From contig JAJFFT010000006.1 of assembly GCA_021776525.1 (NCBI GenBank), forward strand, positions 1-64,000: a DNA stretch of 64,000 nucleotides, in the 5' to 3' direction. This DNA is from Robiginitomaculum sp. GTDB lineage: Bacteria > Pseudomonadota > Alphaproteobacteria > Caulobacterales > Maricaulaceae. A model generated the notes under the pieces. The model was not told where the DNA came from and searched no databases. It worked only from the letters and a program-made list of their open reading frames with translations. The translations under genes were made by a program, and so were the position numbers. This document shows, piece by piece, positions 1 through 8,087 of this stretch (position 1 is the first letter of the stretch; every line of letters starts with the position of its first letter).

Positions 1-42
1 CTCGTTTAAGTCCGTAGCGTCTACCTATTCCGCCACGCCCGC
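1..42 (-). tRNA. tRNA-Leu (UAA), 5' portion, cut by the window edge
   Basis: Read on the minus strand, the sequence begins GCGGGCGTGGCGGAATAGG and continues through a D-arm typical of tRNA-Leu to an anticodon loop with UAA. The acceptor 5' strand, D-arm and anticodon 5' strand are present, and the 3' half lies beyond base 1. The few bases after the loop (ACGAG) do not pair with the 5' anticodon strand (ACGGA). The gene is therefore either defective, altered by recombination, or interrupted, for example by an intron after U34. A plausible promoter sits just upstream. A second 5' half lies at 1411-1454, on the far side of the integrase gene. Confidence 0.6.
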
Positions 43-52
43 ATATCGGTGT

Positions 53-80
53 TTTATGCCGATTTTTCAGAGAGTATCAA
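53..80 (-). promoter_or_regulatory. Candidate promoter for the left tRNA-Leu
   Basis: On the minus strand, TTGATA (80-75) and CATAAA (58-53) are separated by 16 bp. The expected start lies a few bases before the tRNA 5' end at 42. The -35 box is good and the -10 box has four of six consensus bases. If it is active, the tRNA does not depend on read-through from the integrase gene. Confidence 0.4.
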
Positions 81-108
81 GTTCAATTATTTTTTGCCAG
101 AGCTAATT

Positions 109-1278
109 TCACTTATCCAGTTTTTTACTTAAACTTTTCTTTCTTCTGACATTAATTGCAGAAGCATCCAGCACGTTCTTAATGTGTGCAGCGTAGTATT
201 TCTCTATCATTTCCACACTTGTGCGACAATTTTTAGCTATTTGATAAATGTCAGCGCCCTCCATTAAACGAAGACAAATATACGTATGCCTTAAACTATA
301 TGCAGTCCTGCGATTTCCCTCTCGGTCTATCTTGAGGTCTTCTTCTTTCAAGATCGCATTGAACATATCGCGATGTAAATTATTGAGTGGAAAAATGAGG
401 TCATTTGGCTGTGGGTTATTGCGCTCTACAATACGGCGATACGGTTGAACCGCCCCTGTCGTGCTTTTGCAATACCCTACGCCTCGTTTACCGCGCACTT
501 CGATCTCCAGAATGGTCTCGCTAGTGTTCAAATCTTCGACGATGTCAACGTCGCGGTGTTCCAGCCGCTTAACTTCATCAGGACGCAAGCCCGTATTGGC
601 CATGAACAAAACAAAGTCATGCAGTTGTTGTGCTGCCCAATAATGGCGCGTGCCTTCCAGCTTGGCTACGCGAGCGCGAGTAGCGGTATAAAGCTGTTTG
701 TATTCCTCTGGTGAAAACCAAGCCCTGTGGGTGATTTTCCCCGAAGTTTTATAGGGAGTGGACATATCAGGCAGATGCGTCAGCCAGCCATGACGAAGCG
801 CTGTCTTTAGCGTCTGCCGAAGCGTTACTATTTCTTGGTGCATGGTGCTACGCGCTGGCGGCTTCCCCTTTATGGAGCTTCCCTGCCGCCAGATTCGATA
901 ATTTTGAATTTCACCTGCGGTGATTTCTGATAATCCTTTGTCTCCGAAAAAGGGAATGAGATAATTGTCCAGCCTCAACCTGTGTCCAGCAACATAGACC
1001 TCGCTTCGCTGGCCTTGGGTTATGACGGGAAACTCTTTCCAAAACTGAACAGCAGCTTCTTTGAATGTTTTCTCAACCTTCAAAATACCCTGCCTCGCTT
1101 TACCGCGTAATTCTAAATACCAGTCCTCGGCAAAGTCCTTGGCTTGGGCAAGGCCTGTTTCTTTGGTGCTGGCGCGCCAGTTTTTGCCTTTCAAAAATGA
1201 GGCGCACTGCCAGTATTTAGAGTTTGGGCGTTGGTATAGGTGGACTTTTCCGCCCAATATTGAGTGCCGTGCGGTCAT
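109..1278 (-). CDS. int: Tyrosine recombinase / phage-type integrase
   Basis: A site-specific recombinase of 389 residues, the usual length for phage and island integrases. The N-terminal part (about 1-90) resembles an arm-binding region, residues about 90-180 a SAM-like core-binding domain, and the rest the catalytic domain. Visible catalytic residues are Arg232 in TGLRPDEV, Arg330-His331 in SLRHTY, and the nucleophile Tyr361 or Tyr362 in EKYYAAH. I chose ATG at 1278 because GGAGAAAGG lies directly upstream. An in-frame TTG at 1296 would add six residues but would consume that ribosome binding site. The gene reads toward the left tRNA-Leu copy and has its own near-consensus promoter at 1392-1364. 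It probably mediates integration into tRNA-Leu. Confidence 0.93.
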   Translation of the reverse strand: MTARHSILGGKVHLYQRPNSKYWQCASFLKGKNWRASTKETGLAQAKDFAEDWYLELRGKARQGILKVEKTFKEAAVQFWKEFPVITQGQRSEVYVAGHRLRLDNYLIPFFGDKGLSEITAGEIQNYRIWRQGSSIKGKPPARSTMHQEIVTLRQTLKTALRHGWLTHLPDMSTPYKTSGKITHRAWFSPEEYKQLYTATRARVAKLEGTRHYWAAQQLHDFVLFMANTGLRPDEVKRLEHRDVDIVEDLNTSETILEIEVRGKRGVGYCKSTTGAVQPYRRIVERNNPQPNDLIFPLNNLHRDMFNAILKEEDLKIDREGNRRTAYSLRHTYICLRLMEGADIYQIAKNCRTSVEMIEKYYAAHIKNVLDASAINVRRKKSLSKKLDK

Positions 1279-1363
1279 TTTCCTACCTTTCTCCAAAATG
1301 TGCCATTATGTGCAAAAGTGCGTAACGTATGTGTAACACATTTTCGCTTGCCGTATTTCTTTT

Positions 1364-1392
1364 ATTATATTGGTTTTATTGGATTTTTTCAA
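1364..1392 (-). promoter_or_regulatory. Sigma70-type promoter of the integrase gene
   Basis: On the minus strand, TTGAAA (1392-1387) and a perfect TATAAT (1369-1364) are separated by 17 bp. The start would fall near 1357, giving a leader of about 80 nt before the ATG at 1278. The surroundings are strongly AT-rich compared with the rest of the window, which fits acquired DNA. Confidence 0.65.
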
Positions 1393-1410
1393 GGAAAAAG
1401 ATAATATTTT

Positions 1411-1454
1411 CAGGATTTTAAGTCCTGTGCGTCTACCAATTCCGCCACGCCCGC
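1411..1454 (-). pseudogene. Truncated tRNA-Leu (UAA) 5' half, putative att site
   Basis: The minus strand from 1454 reads as a tRNA-Leu 5' half with an intact anticodon arm: stem CAGGA/TCCTG around the loop CTTAAAA. After the anticodon stem the sequence turns AT-rich and no variable arm, T-arm or acceptor 3' strand follows. It therefore cannot give a functional tRNA. It is 34/38 identical to the copy at 5-42 and probably marks the chromosome-element junction. Confidence 0.65.
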
Positions 1455-1642
1455 AAAGCCATGACCAATGCAGCGCACTATGGCGAAAAGCGCCGTAAAA
1501 TAAAGCCCCCTTGCGTGTACAATTTCACATGCCTTTACTGTCGTTTACTTTAACTAAAGCATTGACTTTAATTATTACGCATTCCAGACATTGACCAGAC
1601 ACCAGATGGGCAAAATGCAGTCCAGATTAAGGGGGCCGAACA
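1455..1642. other. Intergenic stretch with no recognised feature
   Basis: This spacer lies between the tRNA-Leu fragment and the LysE-type gene. It has no convincing ORF, RNA or repeat. TTGACT at about 1562 lacks a matching -10 box at a usual distance. Confidence 0.5.
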
Positions 1643-2272
1643 ATGATGGGTTTTGAGTTGTGGATCGGCTTTGTGATTGCCAGCACATTACTGTTAGCCA
1701 GCCCCGGCCCCACAGTTTTGGTGGCGGTGTCCAATGCCATGCACCATGGAAAACTGGCCGCCGTGCCAACGGTATTGGGGGCGACGCTGGGCGATTGCGT
1801 GGCCATGACCGGCTCGCTTTTGGGGGCGGGCGCCATACTCACCACCTCGGCCACTTTGTTTTCCCTGTTAAAGCTTTTTGGGGCGGCCTATCTGATCTGG
1901 ATGGGGGTGCAGCTTGTGATGCAAAAATCTGCCTCTGCGGAACGAACCACGCAAAATGCGCGCTATGATGGCTGGCGCATGTTTCGCAATGCCTTTGCGG
2001 TGACCGCCCTGCATCCGGGCGGGTTTGTGTTTTTTATTGCCTTTGTGCCGCTTTTTATTGACCCCACACAGCCGGCCCTGATGCAGTTTGCCATTTTGGA
2101 AATAACCTTTTTATGCCTTGCGGCGCTGAATATCACCCTGTGGGTTTTGTTGGCTTCGCGCCTGCATGGCGCAATGATCAAGCCAGCCGTATTACGTGCA
2201 TTTGATAAAATCAGCGGGGCAATTCTGATCACTTTTGGAACGGTCATGGCCTTCTCGAACATCAAAGACTAA
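1643..2272 (+). CDS. LysE/RhtB-family amino acid exporter
   Basis: A 209-residue integral membrane protein with about six hydrophobic segments. The N-terminal motif ASPGPTVLVAVSNAMHHG is the hallmark of the LysE/RhtB family, and GAAYLIWMGVQL is the family's conserved third-helix segment. These proteins export amino acids or related small metabolites with proton exchange, and the substrate cannot be told from sequence. Two ATG codons are tandem (1643, 1646), with a purine-rich AAGGGGG a few bases upstream. sfsA follows after 9 bp, so the two are probably cotranscribed. Confidence 0.88.
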   Translation: MMGFELWIGFVIASTLLLASPGPTVLVAVSNAMHHGKLAAVPTVLGATLGDCVAMTGSLLGAGAILTTSATLFSLLKLFGAAYLIWMGVQLVMQKSASAERTTQNARYDGWRMFRNAFAVTALHPGGFVFFIAFVPLFIDPTQPALMQFAILEITFLCLAALNITLWVLLASRLHGAMIKPAVLRAFDKISGAILITFGTVMAFSNIKD

Positions 2273-2281
2273 AAGAATGCC

Positions 2282-2980
2282 ATGAGATTTCCCGACCCAT
2301 TGATTCCCGCCGTTTTGATCAAGCGCTATAAGCGCTTTTTGGCTGATGTGCGGCTGCAAGACGGTGAGGAAATTACCGTACACTGCGCCAATCCCGGCTC
2401 TATGCTGGGGCTGAACACGCCGGGGACGCAGGTGTTTATCTCGGATAGCAAAAACCCCAAACGCAAACTGCGGCACTCGCTGGAACTGATTGACGTGGGC
2501 GGGGCTTTGGTCGGGGTGCATACGGGGCGGGCCAATGCGCTGGTTGAAGAAGCCATACGCGCCGAGGTGATCGCGCCGCTGTGCGGATATGAAAATTTAC
2601 GCCGCGAGGTCAAATACGGCGAGAACAGCCGCGTCGATTTTCTCCTTGAAGGCCCGGGGAAACCGCCCTGTTTTGTCGAGGTCAAAAGCGTCACCCTGTC
2701 ACGCGCCGCCGGTTTGGCTGAATTTCCGGACAGTGTCAGCAAACGCGCCGCCAAACATATGGATGATCTGATGCGCGAAGTGCACAACGGTGCCCGCGCC
2801 GTGGTTCTCTTTGCCGTGCAACGTGATGATTGCACAGGCTTTGCCCCGGCCAGCGATATCGACCCGGCTTATGGCGAAGCCCTGAAACGCGCCTGCGATG
2901 CCGGTGTGGAAATGCTGGTTTATGGCAGCCGGATCAGCCCGCAAGAGATTTGCCTGTGTACGCCATTGCCCGCTAAATAA
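2282..2980 (+). CDS. sfsA: Sugar fermentation stimulation protein SfsA
   Basis: A 232-residue full-length SfsA protein. Conserved SfsA segments are visible: RYKRFLADV near the N-terminus, HCANPGSMLGL (about 36-46), REVKYGENSRVDF in the middle, and CFVEVKSVTL followed by FPDSVSKRAAKH, the nuclease-like fold with acidic residues. In Escherichia coli SfsA is a DNA-binding protein affecting maltose gene expression, and its role in alphaproteobacteria is not established. The gene follows the LysE-type exporter by 9 bp. Confidence 0.93.
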   Translation: MRFPDPLIPAVLIKRYKRFLADVRLQDGEEITVHCANPGSMLGLNTPGTQVFISDSKNPKRKLRHSLELIDVGGALVGVHTGRANALVEEAIRAEVIAPLCGYENLRREVKYGENSRVDFLLEGPGKPPCFVEVKSVTLSRAAGLAEFPDSVSKRAAKHMDDLMREVHNGARAVVLFAVQRDDCTGFAPASDIDPAYGEALKRACDAGVEMLVYGSRISPQEICLCTPLPAK

Positions 2981-3014
2981 TGCTATAGTGCCCGGCCAGA
3001 ACAGGGGAAGGGAT

Positions 3015-3404
3015 ATGGATTTTGTTGAAGAAGCGGTCATCGAGGCCAATGTCTCTTTGGCCACAACCCCGCGAGACGATGGCCAGTTACGGTGCGTCCT
3101 GACCAGCGATTATGGCCAGATGACCCGCGACATCACCCTCAAAGACGGGGTGGATTATGAACCCAGCGCCGCCAATTTGCTGTATCATTTTGCACTGGTG
3201 ACCCAGGGCGTAACGGACTGTGAGGATTTTGCAGACTGGGCTGATGAATACGGTCATGATCCCAACAATGCGGCCAGCACCACACTTTATGAGCAATATT
3301 GCAAAGATGCCAAAGAGCTGCGTGTGCTTTTGGGTGGTTATACTTTTGGGAACTTGATGGGCGGACTGGCCATTCACCAAGCCATCAACCACGCACGCCC
3401 ATAA
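3015..3404 (+). CDS. Unknown 129-residue protein
   Basis: A short acidic soluble protein with no signal peptide or membrane segment. I chose the ATG at 3015 because AGGGGAAGGG lies just upstream. The reading frame stays open further upstream, but that part overlaps sfsA and is not protein-like. The C-terminal half has the pattern DFADWADEYGHDP then a Tyr-rich helix and LRVLLGG. This recalls small proteins frequent in phages and plasmids that carry a similar aromatic/acidic motif, but I cannot name a function. It sits 34 bp after sfsA and converges on divL. Confidence 0.7.
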   Translation: MDFVEEAVIEANVSLATTPRDDGQLRCVLTSDYGQMTRDITLKDGVDYEPSAANLLYHFALVTQGVTDCEDFADWADEYGHDPNNAASTTLYEQYCKDAKELRVLLGGYTFGNLMGGLAIHQAINHARP

Positions 3405-3429
3405 CCGCCAAGTACCGCCCGCCTGTTGG

Positions 3430-5880
3430 CTACGCGCTGGCGTCAGTGCCTTGCAGTTCCAGTTCCGGCGGAGCGTTTTCTATACTGGCCAGACGCGGCA
3501 ACAGACATGTAACGCACGTGCCCTGGTCTTTGGTGGATTCGAAGCGCACAAGGCCGCCGTGCAAATCAATGAACGAGCGCACCAGCGCCAGCCCAAGACC
3601 GGCCCCGCCACCTTTGCCGCTTTCAAATTCTTCAAATACCCGGGCGCGTTTTTCTTCGTCAATACCGATACCATCATCGGCCACCCAAAACCGCACGGTG
3701 TTTTCTTCGACTGCCGCACCGACCGATATTGTCCCGTTCTCCTGCGTGTAAGTCAGGGCATTGATCATCAGATTATAAAGCACCTGTTTCAGGCGCGGCC
3801 CATCGGCGCGCAAAACGCCAACATCGGTCGGGCAATCCACCTTAATATGCACCCGCGTCTGTTCGGCCCGTGTCTGCACCAAGGCCACCACGCCCTCGAT
3901 AATGGTGCACGGGTCAACATCATTGAGATCCAGCGCCAATGTCCCGGCCTCGACCGCAGCCACATCCAGAATATTTTCCAGCATGGTTGCCAATTGCGCC
4001 GATGCGGCATGAATGGCATCCACCGGGCCTTTTAACTTGTCATTCAACGGCCCGGCATAACCGCCTTCCAGCAGATCGGCATAACCGCTGATCGTGGTCA
4101 GCGGCGCGCGCACCTGATAAGAGACGTGTTCAACAAAATGCGATTTCAGGTCCGCCGCAGCCTGAATGGCTTCGGCCCGGTCTTTAAGCGATTTTTCCAC
4201 CCGTTTGCTGTCGGTTACATCGGCCCAAGCAACCACGCTGGCTCCATCAGGCAGCGGATGCGACAACCATGTCAGCACTGATCCATCCGAGCGATTGATC
4301 TCGCCATATTTATGGATGCGCATTTCGCCGCCGGGATCGGTGATGCGGGCCTTCATATCTTCCCAGTATTTTCCGGCCGGCAATAATGTGCGGCATTTCT
4401 CGGCAATGGCATCAAAGGGTTCACCTTCGGCAATGTCCTTGGGGCCAAGCTGCCACAGAGCCTCGAACGAGGCGTTGTGCAACCGAATGCGGCCATCGGC
4501 ACCAAACACCGCCACCGCTTCGACCAGTTTGTCCAATGTGGCCTTTTGTACATTGATCAAAGTGGTGAACTGGGCCTTCAGATTGACCTGATCGGTCATG
4601 TCTTCAAAAATAAATAACAAACCGCCCAGAGGGTGACGCAGGCGGGTGACCCGTAAAATCCGCCCATCGGGTAAATGCCACAATTCATCCGGGCTTTCGG
4701 TGCCCGGCGCATTGGCATAATGGGCCAGTTCGGCCTGTTTCCAATCGGTATATTTGGCCTGTTCGGGAATGCGGCGGCGTTTACGCAGAAAATCCAGCCA
4801 GTCGCCATGACTGGGTCCGCTTTCCAGCCAGTGATCATCCAGGCCAAAAAGTTGGGCAAAGGCGGTATTATGAAAGATCAATTTTTGCTCTGTTGAAAAG
4901 ATCACCACCGCATCGGCCAGATGGTTCAATGTTTCATCATGCGCGCGGGCCTGAAGACGCAAATCATCACGCAAAGCCTCGGCGGCGGTGACGTCATGGG
5001 CCAAACAAGCCACACCGCCGGATACCGGAAAACACGAAACGGCGTAATGGCAACGCTTGCCACCGGTGACCACGGCATAAATCTGGCTGTTGGTGGCGGC
5101 GCTTTCTATGGCCGCTTTGGCCTGAACGCTGATCTGTTGATCAAAGGCCAGTTGCCGGTCCAGCGCATCATCAAGATCACTGGCCTCGACGGCCTTTAAA
5201 TAAGCACTGTTAGCCCATTCCAGTTTCAGTCCCGATGACAATCGCCAAGCCGGCGATGGAGCCTTGGACAACATGTCGATAAACGCCACCGGGTCTTTGG
5301 AGATACTATGGCGCAGCTCTTCCAGCCGTCCACGGGCGCTCGATTCCTCAAGGCCTTTAATGGTTGAATCGGTCAACCAAAGGGCAATTTGCGCGCCGGC
5401 GGCACGGCCGTCGGCCTCTAGAAAATGGCCATTTGGCCCAATAATCGTCAGCGAAAACGGCTCGCCCCGTGTGTGCAGGTCTTTGAGGCGGGCGCGCATG
5501 GTGGTGTCTGCGCCCGAGGCGTCGCGGGCTTCATAATCGGCCAGACCTTCTAAAATGGCACTGGCCGGATCGGCGCGGTTGCTGCTCTGGGCAAATTTAA
5601 GCATGCTGCCGAGCGCCACCTGAGAGCCGTATATACGCGGCACATCCCATTGCCCGTCTGCACTGGCCGCAGCATCAGACCAGACCATAACCAAACCCGG
5701 ATGCGCGGCAAACAGCGAATCGGCCTGATTGATTTTATCTTCCAGATCTTCGGCACGGCGCCGCCAGCCCATATTGGCTTCGCGTATTCCCCGGGTCAGA
5801 CGCACCGCCCACAGGGTCACCGCAATGGCGAAAAATACGGCGCCAAAGGTTACAATGGTGGATGCTAACTGCGCGCTCAT
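3430..5880 (-). CDS. divL: DivL-like cell-cycle kinase with Tyr in the H-box
   Basis: A protein of 816 residues. One N-terminal membrane segment (about 8-26) is followed by a coiled stretch, several PAS-like regions (about 50-170, 205-300, 315-430, 445-560), a dimerisation helix pair, and an HATPase domain (about 660-795) with an N-box, DDGIGI and GAGLGLAL. The H-box reads EHVSYQVRAPL, so the position normally held by the phosphorylated histidine is Tyr588 (codon TAT). In Caulobacter, DivL has the same substitution and works as a DivK-responsive adaptor controlling CckA and hence CtrA. Architecture, length and substitution together support orthology. It is transcribed alone and ends near the unknown gene at 3404. 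Confidence 0.87.
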   Translation of the reverse strand: MSAQLASTIVTFGAVFFAIAVTLWAVRLTRGIREANMGWRRRAEDLEDKINQADSLFAAHPGLVMVWSDAAASADGQWDVPRIYGSQVALGSMLKFAQSSNRADPASAILEGLADYEARDASGADTTMRARLKDLHTRGEPFSLTIIGPNGHFLEADGRAAGAQIALWLTDSTIKGLEESSARGRLEELRHSISKDPVAFIDMLSKAPSPAWRLSSGLKLEWANSAYLKAVEASDLDDALDRQLAFDQQISVQAKAAIESAATNSQIYAVVTGGKRCHYAVSCFPVSGGVACLAHDVTAAEALRDDLRLQARAHDETLNHLADAVVIFSTEQKLIFHNTAFAQLFGLDDHWLESGPSHGDWLDFLRKRRRIPEQAKYTDWKQAELAHYANAPGTESPDELWHLPDGRILRVTRLRHPLGGLLFIFEDMTDQVNLKAQFTTLINVQKATLDKLVEAVAVFGADGRIRLHNASFEALWQLGPKDIAEGEPFDAIAEKCRTLLPAGKYWEDMKARITDPGGEMRIHKYGEINRSDGSVLTWLSHPLPDGASVVAWADVTDSKRVEKSLKDRAEAIQAAADLKSHFVEHVSYQVRAPLTTISGYADLLEGGYAGPLNDKLKGPVDAIHAASAQLATMLENILDVAAVEAGTLALDLNDVDPCTIIEGVVALVQTRAEQTRVHIKVDCPTDVGVLRADGPRLKQVLYNLMINALTYTQENGTISVGAAVEENTVRFWVADDGIGIDEEKRARVFEEFESGKGGGAGLGLALVRSFIDLHGGLVRFESTKDQGTCVTCLLPRLASIENAPPELELQGTDASA

Positions 5881-5987
5881 GCTGGTCTGGACCTTTAAGT
5901 CCGGCTGCTAATCGAATCATTATCATAGCGGCTTACCCTCCAATGAAAAGAACTTTGGCGAAGCGCGCCGTCACGTTATAAGGCGGT

Positions 5988-7856
5988 ATGGACATACATC
6001 TTACCCTCGACCTGACGGCCAAGCTGGCTTTGATCCTTGGTGCCGGTATTGGCGCGCAATGGCTGGGCTGGCGTCTGCAATGGCCCGCCATCGTTTTGAT
6101 GAGCCTTGCAGGGCTGTTGCTTGGCCCCCTGTCCACCCTGATGTTCAGCGAACCGCTGATCTCGCCCAGCCGCGATTTTGGTGACTATTTACGCCCGGCA
6201 ATTGCCCTGGCGGTAGCGGTCATCCTGTTTGAAGGCGGACTGGGCCTGCGCTTTGCCGAAGTCCGTGCCACATCGGGTGCAGTGTTGCGCCTTGTGCTGG
6301 TCGGGGCACCGTTAGGCTGGTTGCTGGGCACCGGCGCGGCGCATTACACCATGGGTCTGTCATGGGCCATATCGGCCCTTTTAGGGGGCATATTGGTGGT
6401 CACCGGACCGACGGTCATTCTGCCCTTATTGCGCCAGGCCCGCCTTGAGGCGCCCCCGGCATCGGTGCTGAAATGGGAAGGCATTATTAACGATCCGCTG
6501 GGCGCCGTGTTTGCGGTTCTGATCTTTGAATTTATCATTTTAGGCTCGCATGTTGATGTTGCGCAAAACGGTTATCTGATCGCAGCTGCAGTGCTGCTGG
6601 CCGCGGTCATAGCCGGTGTGGTGGTCGGCATTGCTGCGGGTTATGCATTGGCACTGTCGTTTCGCCGTGGCCTGGTGCCGGAATATCTCAAAGCACCCCT
6701 GATGCTGGTGAGCGTTATGGTGGTTTATGTGCTGGCCGAAACGATTGCCCATGAAACCGGATTGGTGGCGGTCACGGCATTGGGGGTGACACTGGCCAAT
6801 ATCCGCTTTGCCGCCATTGAGGAATTGCGCCGGTTCAAGGAAGGCATGGCAACATTGCTGGTCTCGGCACTGTTTGTCATTCTCACCGCCGGACTTACCG
6901 CGCAGGATATTACAGTGCTGGATTGGCGGGCCGCGGTCTTTGTGGCCGTTATGTTGGTCGTTGTCCGCCCGGTCGTGGTCTGGGTTTCTACATTTGGGAC
7001 GGACCTGAACTGGCGTGAGACCCTGTTGGTTGGCTGGATTGCGCCGCGCGGTATCGTGGCCGTGGCCGTAGCCGGATATTTTGCCACCGAACTGGCCCGG
7101 CGTGGCCACGACGAAGCCACCATTTTGACTCCTTTGATCTTCGCCATTGTGTTTGCCACGGTGCTGGCTCACGGATTTTCCATTGCTCCATTGGCCAGAA
7201 AGCTGGGCCTGTCTCATGCGGGGCCGGAAGGATTGTTGCTGGTTGGTGCCAATCCGTGGAGCATAGCCTTGGCAAAAACCTTGTGCGAGATCGACACGCC
7301 TGTGGTGCTGGCGGATCAAAGCTGGCAGAATTTACGCAAAGCCCGTCTTGAAGGCATCACGGTTTTTCATGGTGAGGTGTTGTCGGAAAATGCCGAAGAA
7401 AAGCTCGACCATACGCAGATTGACTGGTTGCTCGCCAGCGGCTCGAACGAGGCTTATAACGCGCTGGTCTGTGTTGAGTTTGCGCCTGAACTGGGCCGCC
7501 ACAAAGTCTTTCAGCTGAGCGCCAGTGACGATGCAGACAGTACCGAACACGGCATTGCCTTTACGGCGCGCGGCCGCACCTTCATTGCCCGCGGGCGCAC
7601 GTATAATTCATTGATCCGGGATTATTGGCAGGGATGGCGTTTTAACACCATAACCCTGGGCGAAGACGATGATTTGGACACGATCATGCAGGCCTTGCCC
7701 AAGGAAGCTGTGCTAGTGGCTGAACGTTCTGCCAGCGGAGGCCTAGCCCTGCTGGGTCCATCGCGCCCGGCCAAGGGCGGTGAAGGCGCAGTTCTGGTGA
7801 TCTTTTCGCAACAGCGTAACAAAGACGATGATCAAACGCCGTCTTCACGCTCGTAA
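5988..7856 (+). CDS. CPA1-type sodium(potassium):proton antiporter with Rossmann-like tail
   Basis: A 622-residue membrane protein. Residues about 1-400 form 12 or so hydrophobic helices of the NhaP/CPA1 antiporter fold, with FEGGLGLRF, TGPTVILPLLR and GIINDPLGAV, where the Asp is the likely ion and proton site. Residues about 415-600 form a cytoplasmic domain resembling TrkA-N/RCK, starting LLLVGANPWSIALAKTL. The glycine-rich loop is altered from the usual GxGxxG, so nucleotide binding is uncertain. Its likely role is monovalent cation and pH homeostasis. Its 3' end overlaps the convergent XRE gene by 25 bp. Confidence 0.88.
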   Translation: MDIHLTLDLTAKLALILGAGIGAQWLGWRLQWPAIVLMSLAGLLLGPLSTLMFSEPLISPSRDFGDYLRPAIALAVAVILFEGGLGLRFAEVRATSGAVLRLVLVGAPLGWLLGTGAAHYTMGLSWAISALLGGILVVTGPTVILPLLRQARLEAPPASVLKWEGIINDPLGAVFAVLIFEFIILGSHVDVAQNGYLIAAAVLLAAVIAGVVVGIAAGYALALSFRRGLVPEYLKAPLMLVSVMVVYVLAETIAHETGLVAVTALGVTLANIRFAAIEELRRFKEGMATLLVSALFVILTAGLTAQDITVLDWRAAVFVAVMLVVVRPVVVWVSTFGTDLNWRETLLVGWIAPRGIVAVAVAGYFATELARRGHDEATILTPLIFAIVFATVLAHGFSIAPLARKLGLSHAGPEGLLLVGANPWSIALAKTLCEIDTPVVLADQSWQNLRKARLEGITVFHGEVLSENAEEKLDHTQIDWLLASGSNEAYNALVCVEFAPELGRHKVFQLSASDDADSTEHGIAFTARGRTFIARGRTYNSLIRDYWQGWRFNTITLGEDDDLDTIMQALPKEAVLVAERSASGGLALLGPSRPAKGGEGAVLVIFSQQRNKDDDQTPSSRS

Positions 7857-8047
7857 TCAAGAATATCGCCCGGTTTACAATCCAGCGCCTCGCAGATTTT
7901 TTCCAGCGTGGAAAAGCGCACGCCTTTGACCTTGCCTGTGCGCAACAGCGATAAATTCTGCTCGGTAATGCCCACATGCTCGGCCAGATCACGGGCTTTC
8001 ATTTTGCGCCGCGCCAACATGATATCAAGAGTGATAATTATAGACAT
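7832..8047 (-). CDS. Small XRE-family helix-turn-helix regulator
   Basis: A 71-residue protein that is almost entirely a Cro/C1-type domain. RKMKARDLAEHVGITEQNLSLL is the helix-turn-helix, followed by FSTLEKICEALDCKPGDIL, the usual closing helices of the YozG-like subgroup. Such stand-alone domains bind DNA as dimers. Regulated genes are unknown. The last 25 bp overlap the end of the convergent antiporter gene. Confidence 0.9.
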   Translation of the reverse strand: MSIIITLDIMLARRKMKARDLAEHVGITEQNLSLLRTGKVKGVRFSTLEKICEALDCKPGDILDYEREDGV

Positions 8048-8087
8048 GGGGCGACAGTAGAAAACTTATTGCCAAACAGCAAGTGGT

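Larger units (their letters stand above)
5..1454 (-). mobile_element. Small integrase-bearing element bounded by tRNA-Leu 5'-half repeats
   Basis: Two 38-bp direct repeats (5-42 and 1417-1454) match at 34 of 38 positions, and both are tRNA-Leu 5' halves ending in the anticodon loop. Between them lies a single tyrosine recombinase gene. This is what integration into a tRNA-Leu anticodon arm would leave, with the repeats as att sites. No other cargo is present, so this is either a very small or deletion-worn element, or the right edge of a larger one extending left of the window. Tyrosine recombinases commonly target tRNA genes. Assigning the repeats as att sites is inference. Confidence 0.5.

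Noticed and set aside
1-1454. Prophage
   Set aside because: Only an integrase is present; no capsid, terminase, lysis or phage regulator genes occur in the next 60 kb.
6540-7319. A 259-residue minus-strand reading frame inside the antiporter gene
   Set aside because: Its composition (His/Gln/Arg-rich) mirrors the hydrophobic codons of the opposite strand and no domain is visible.
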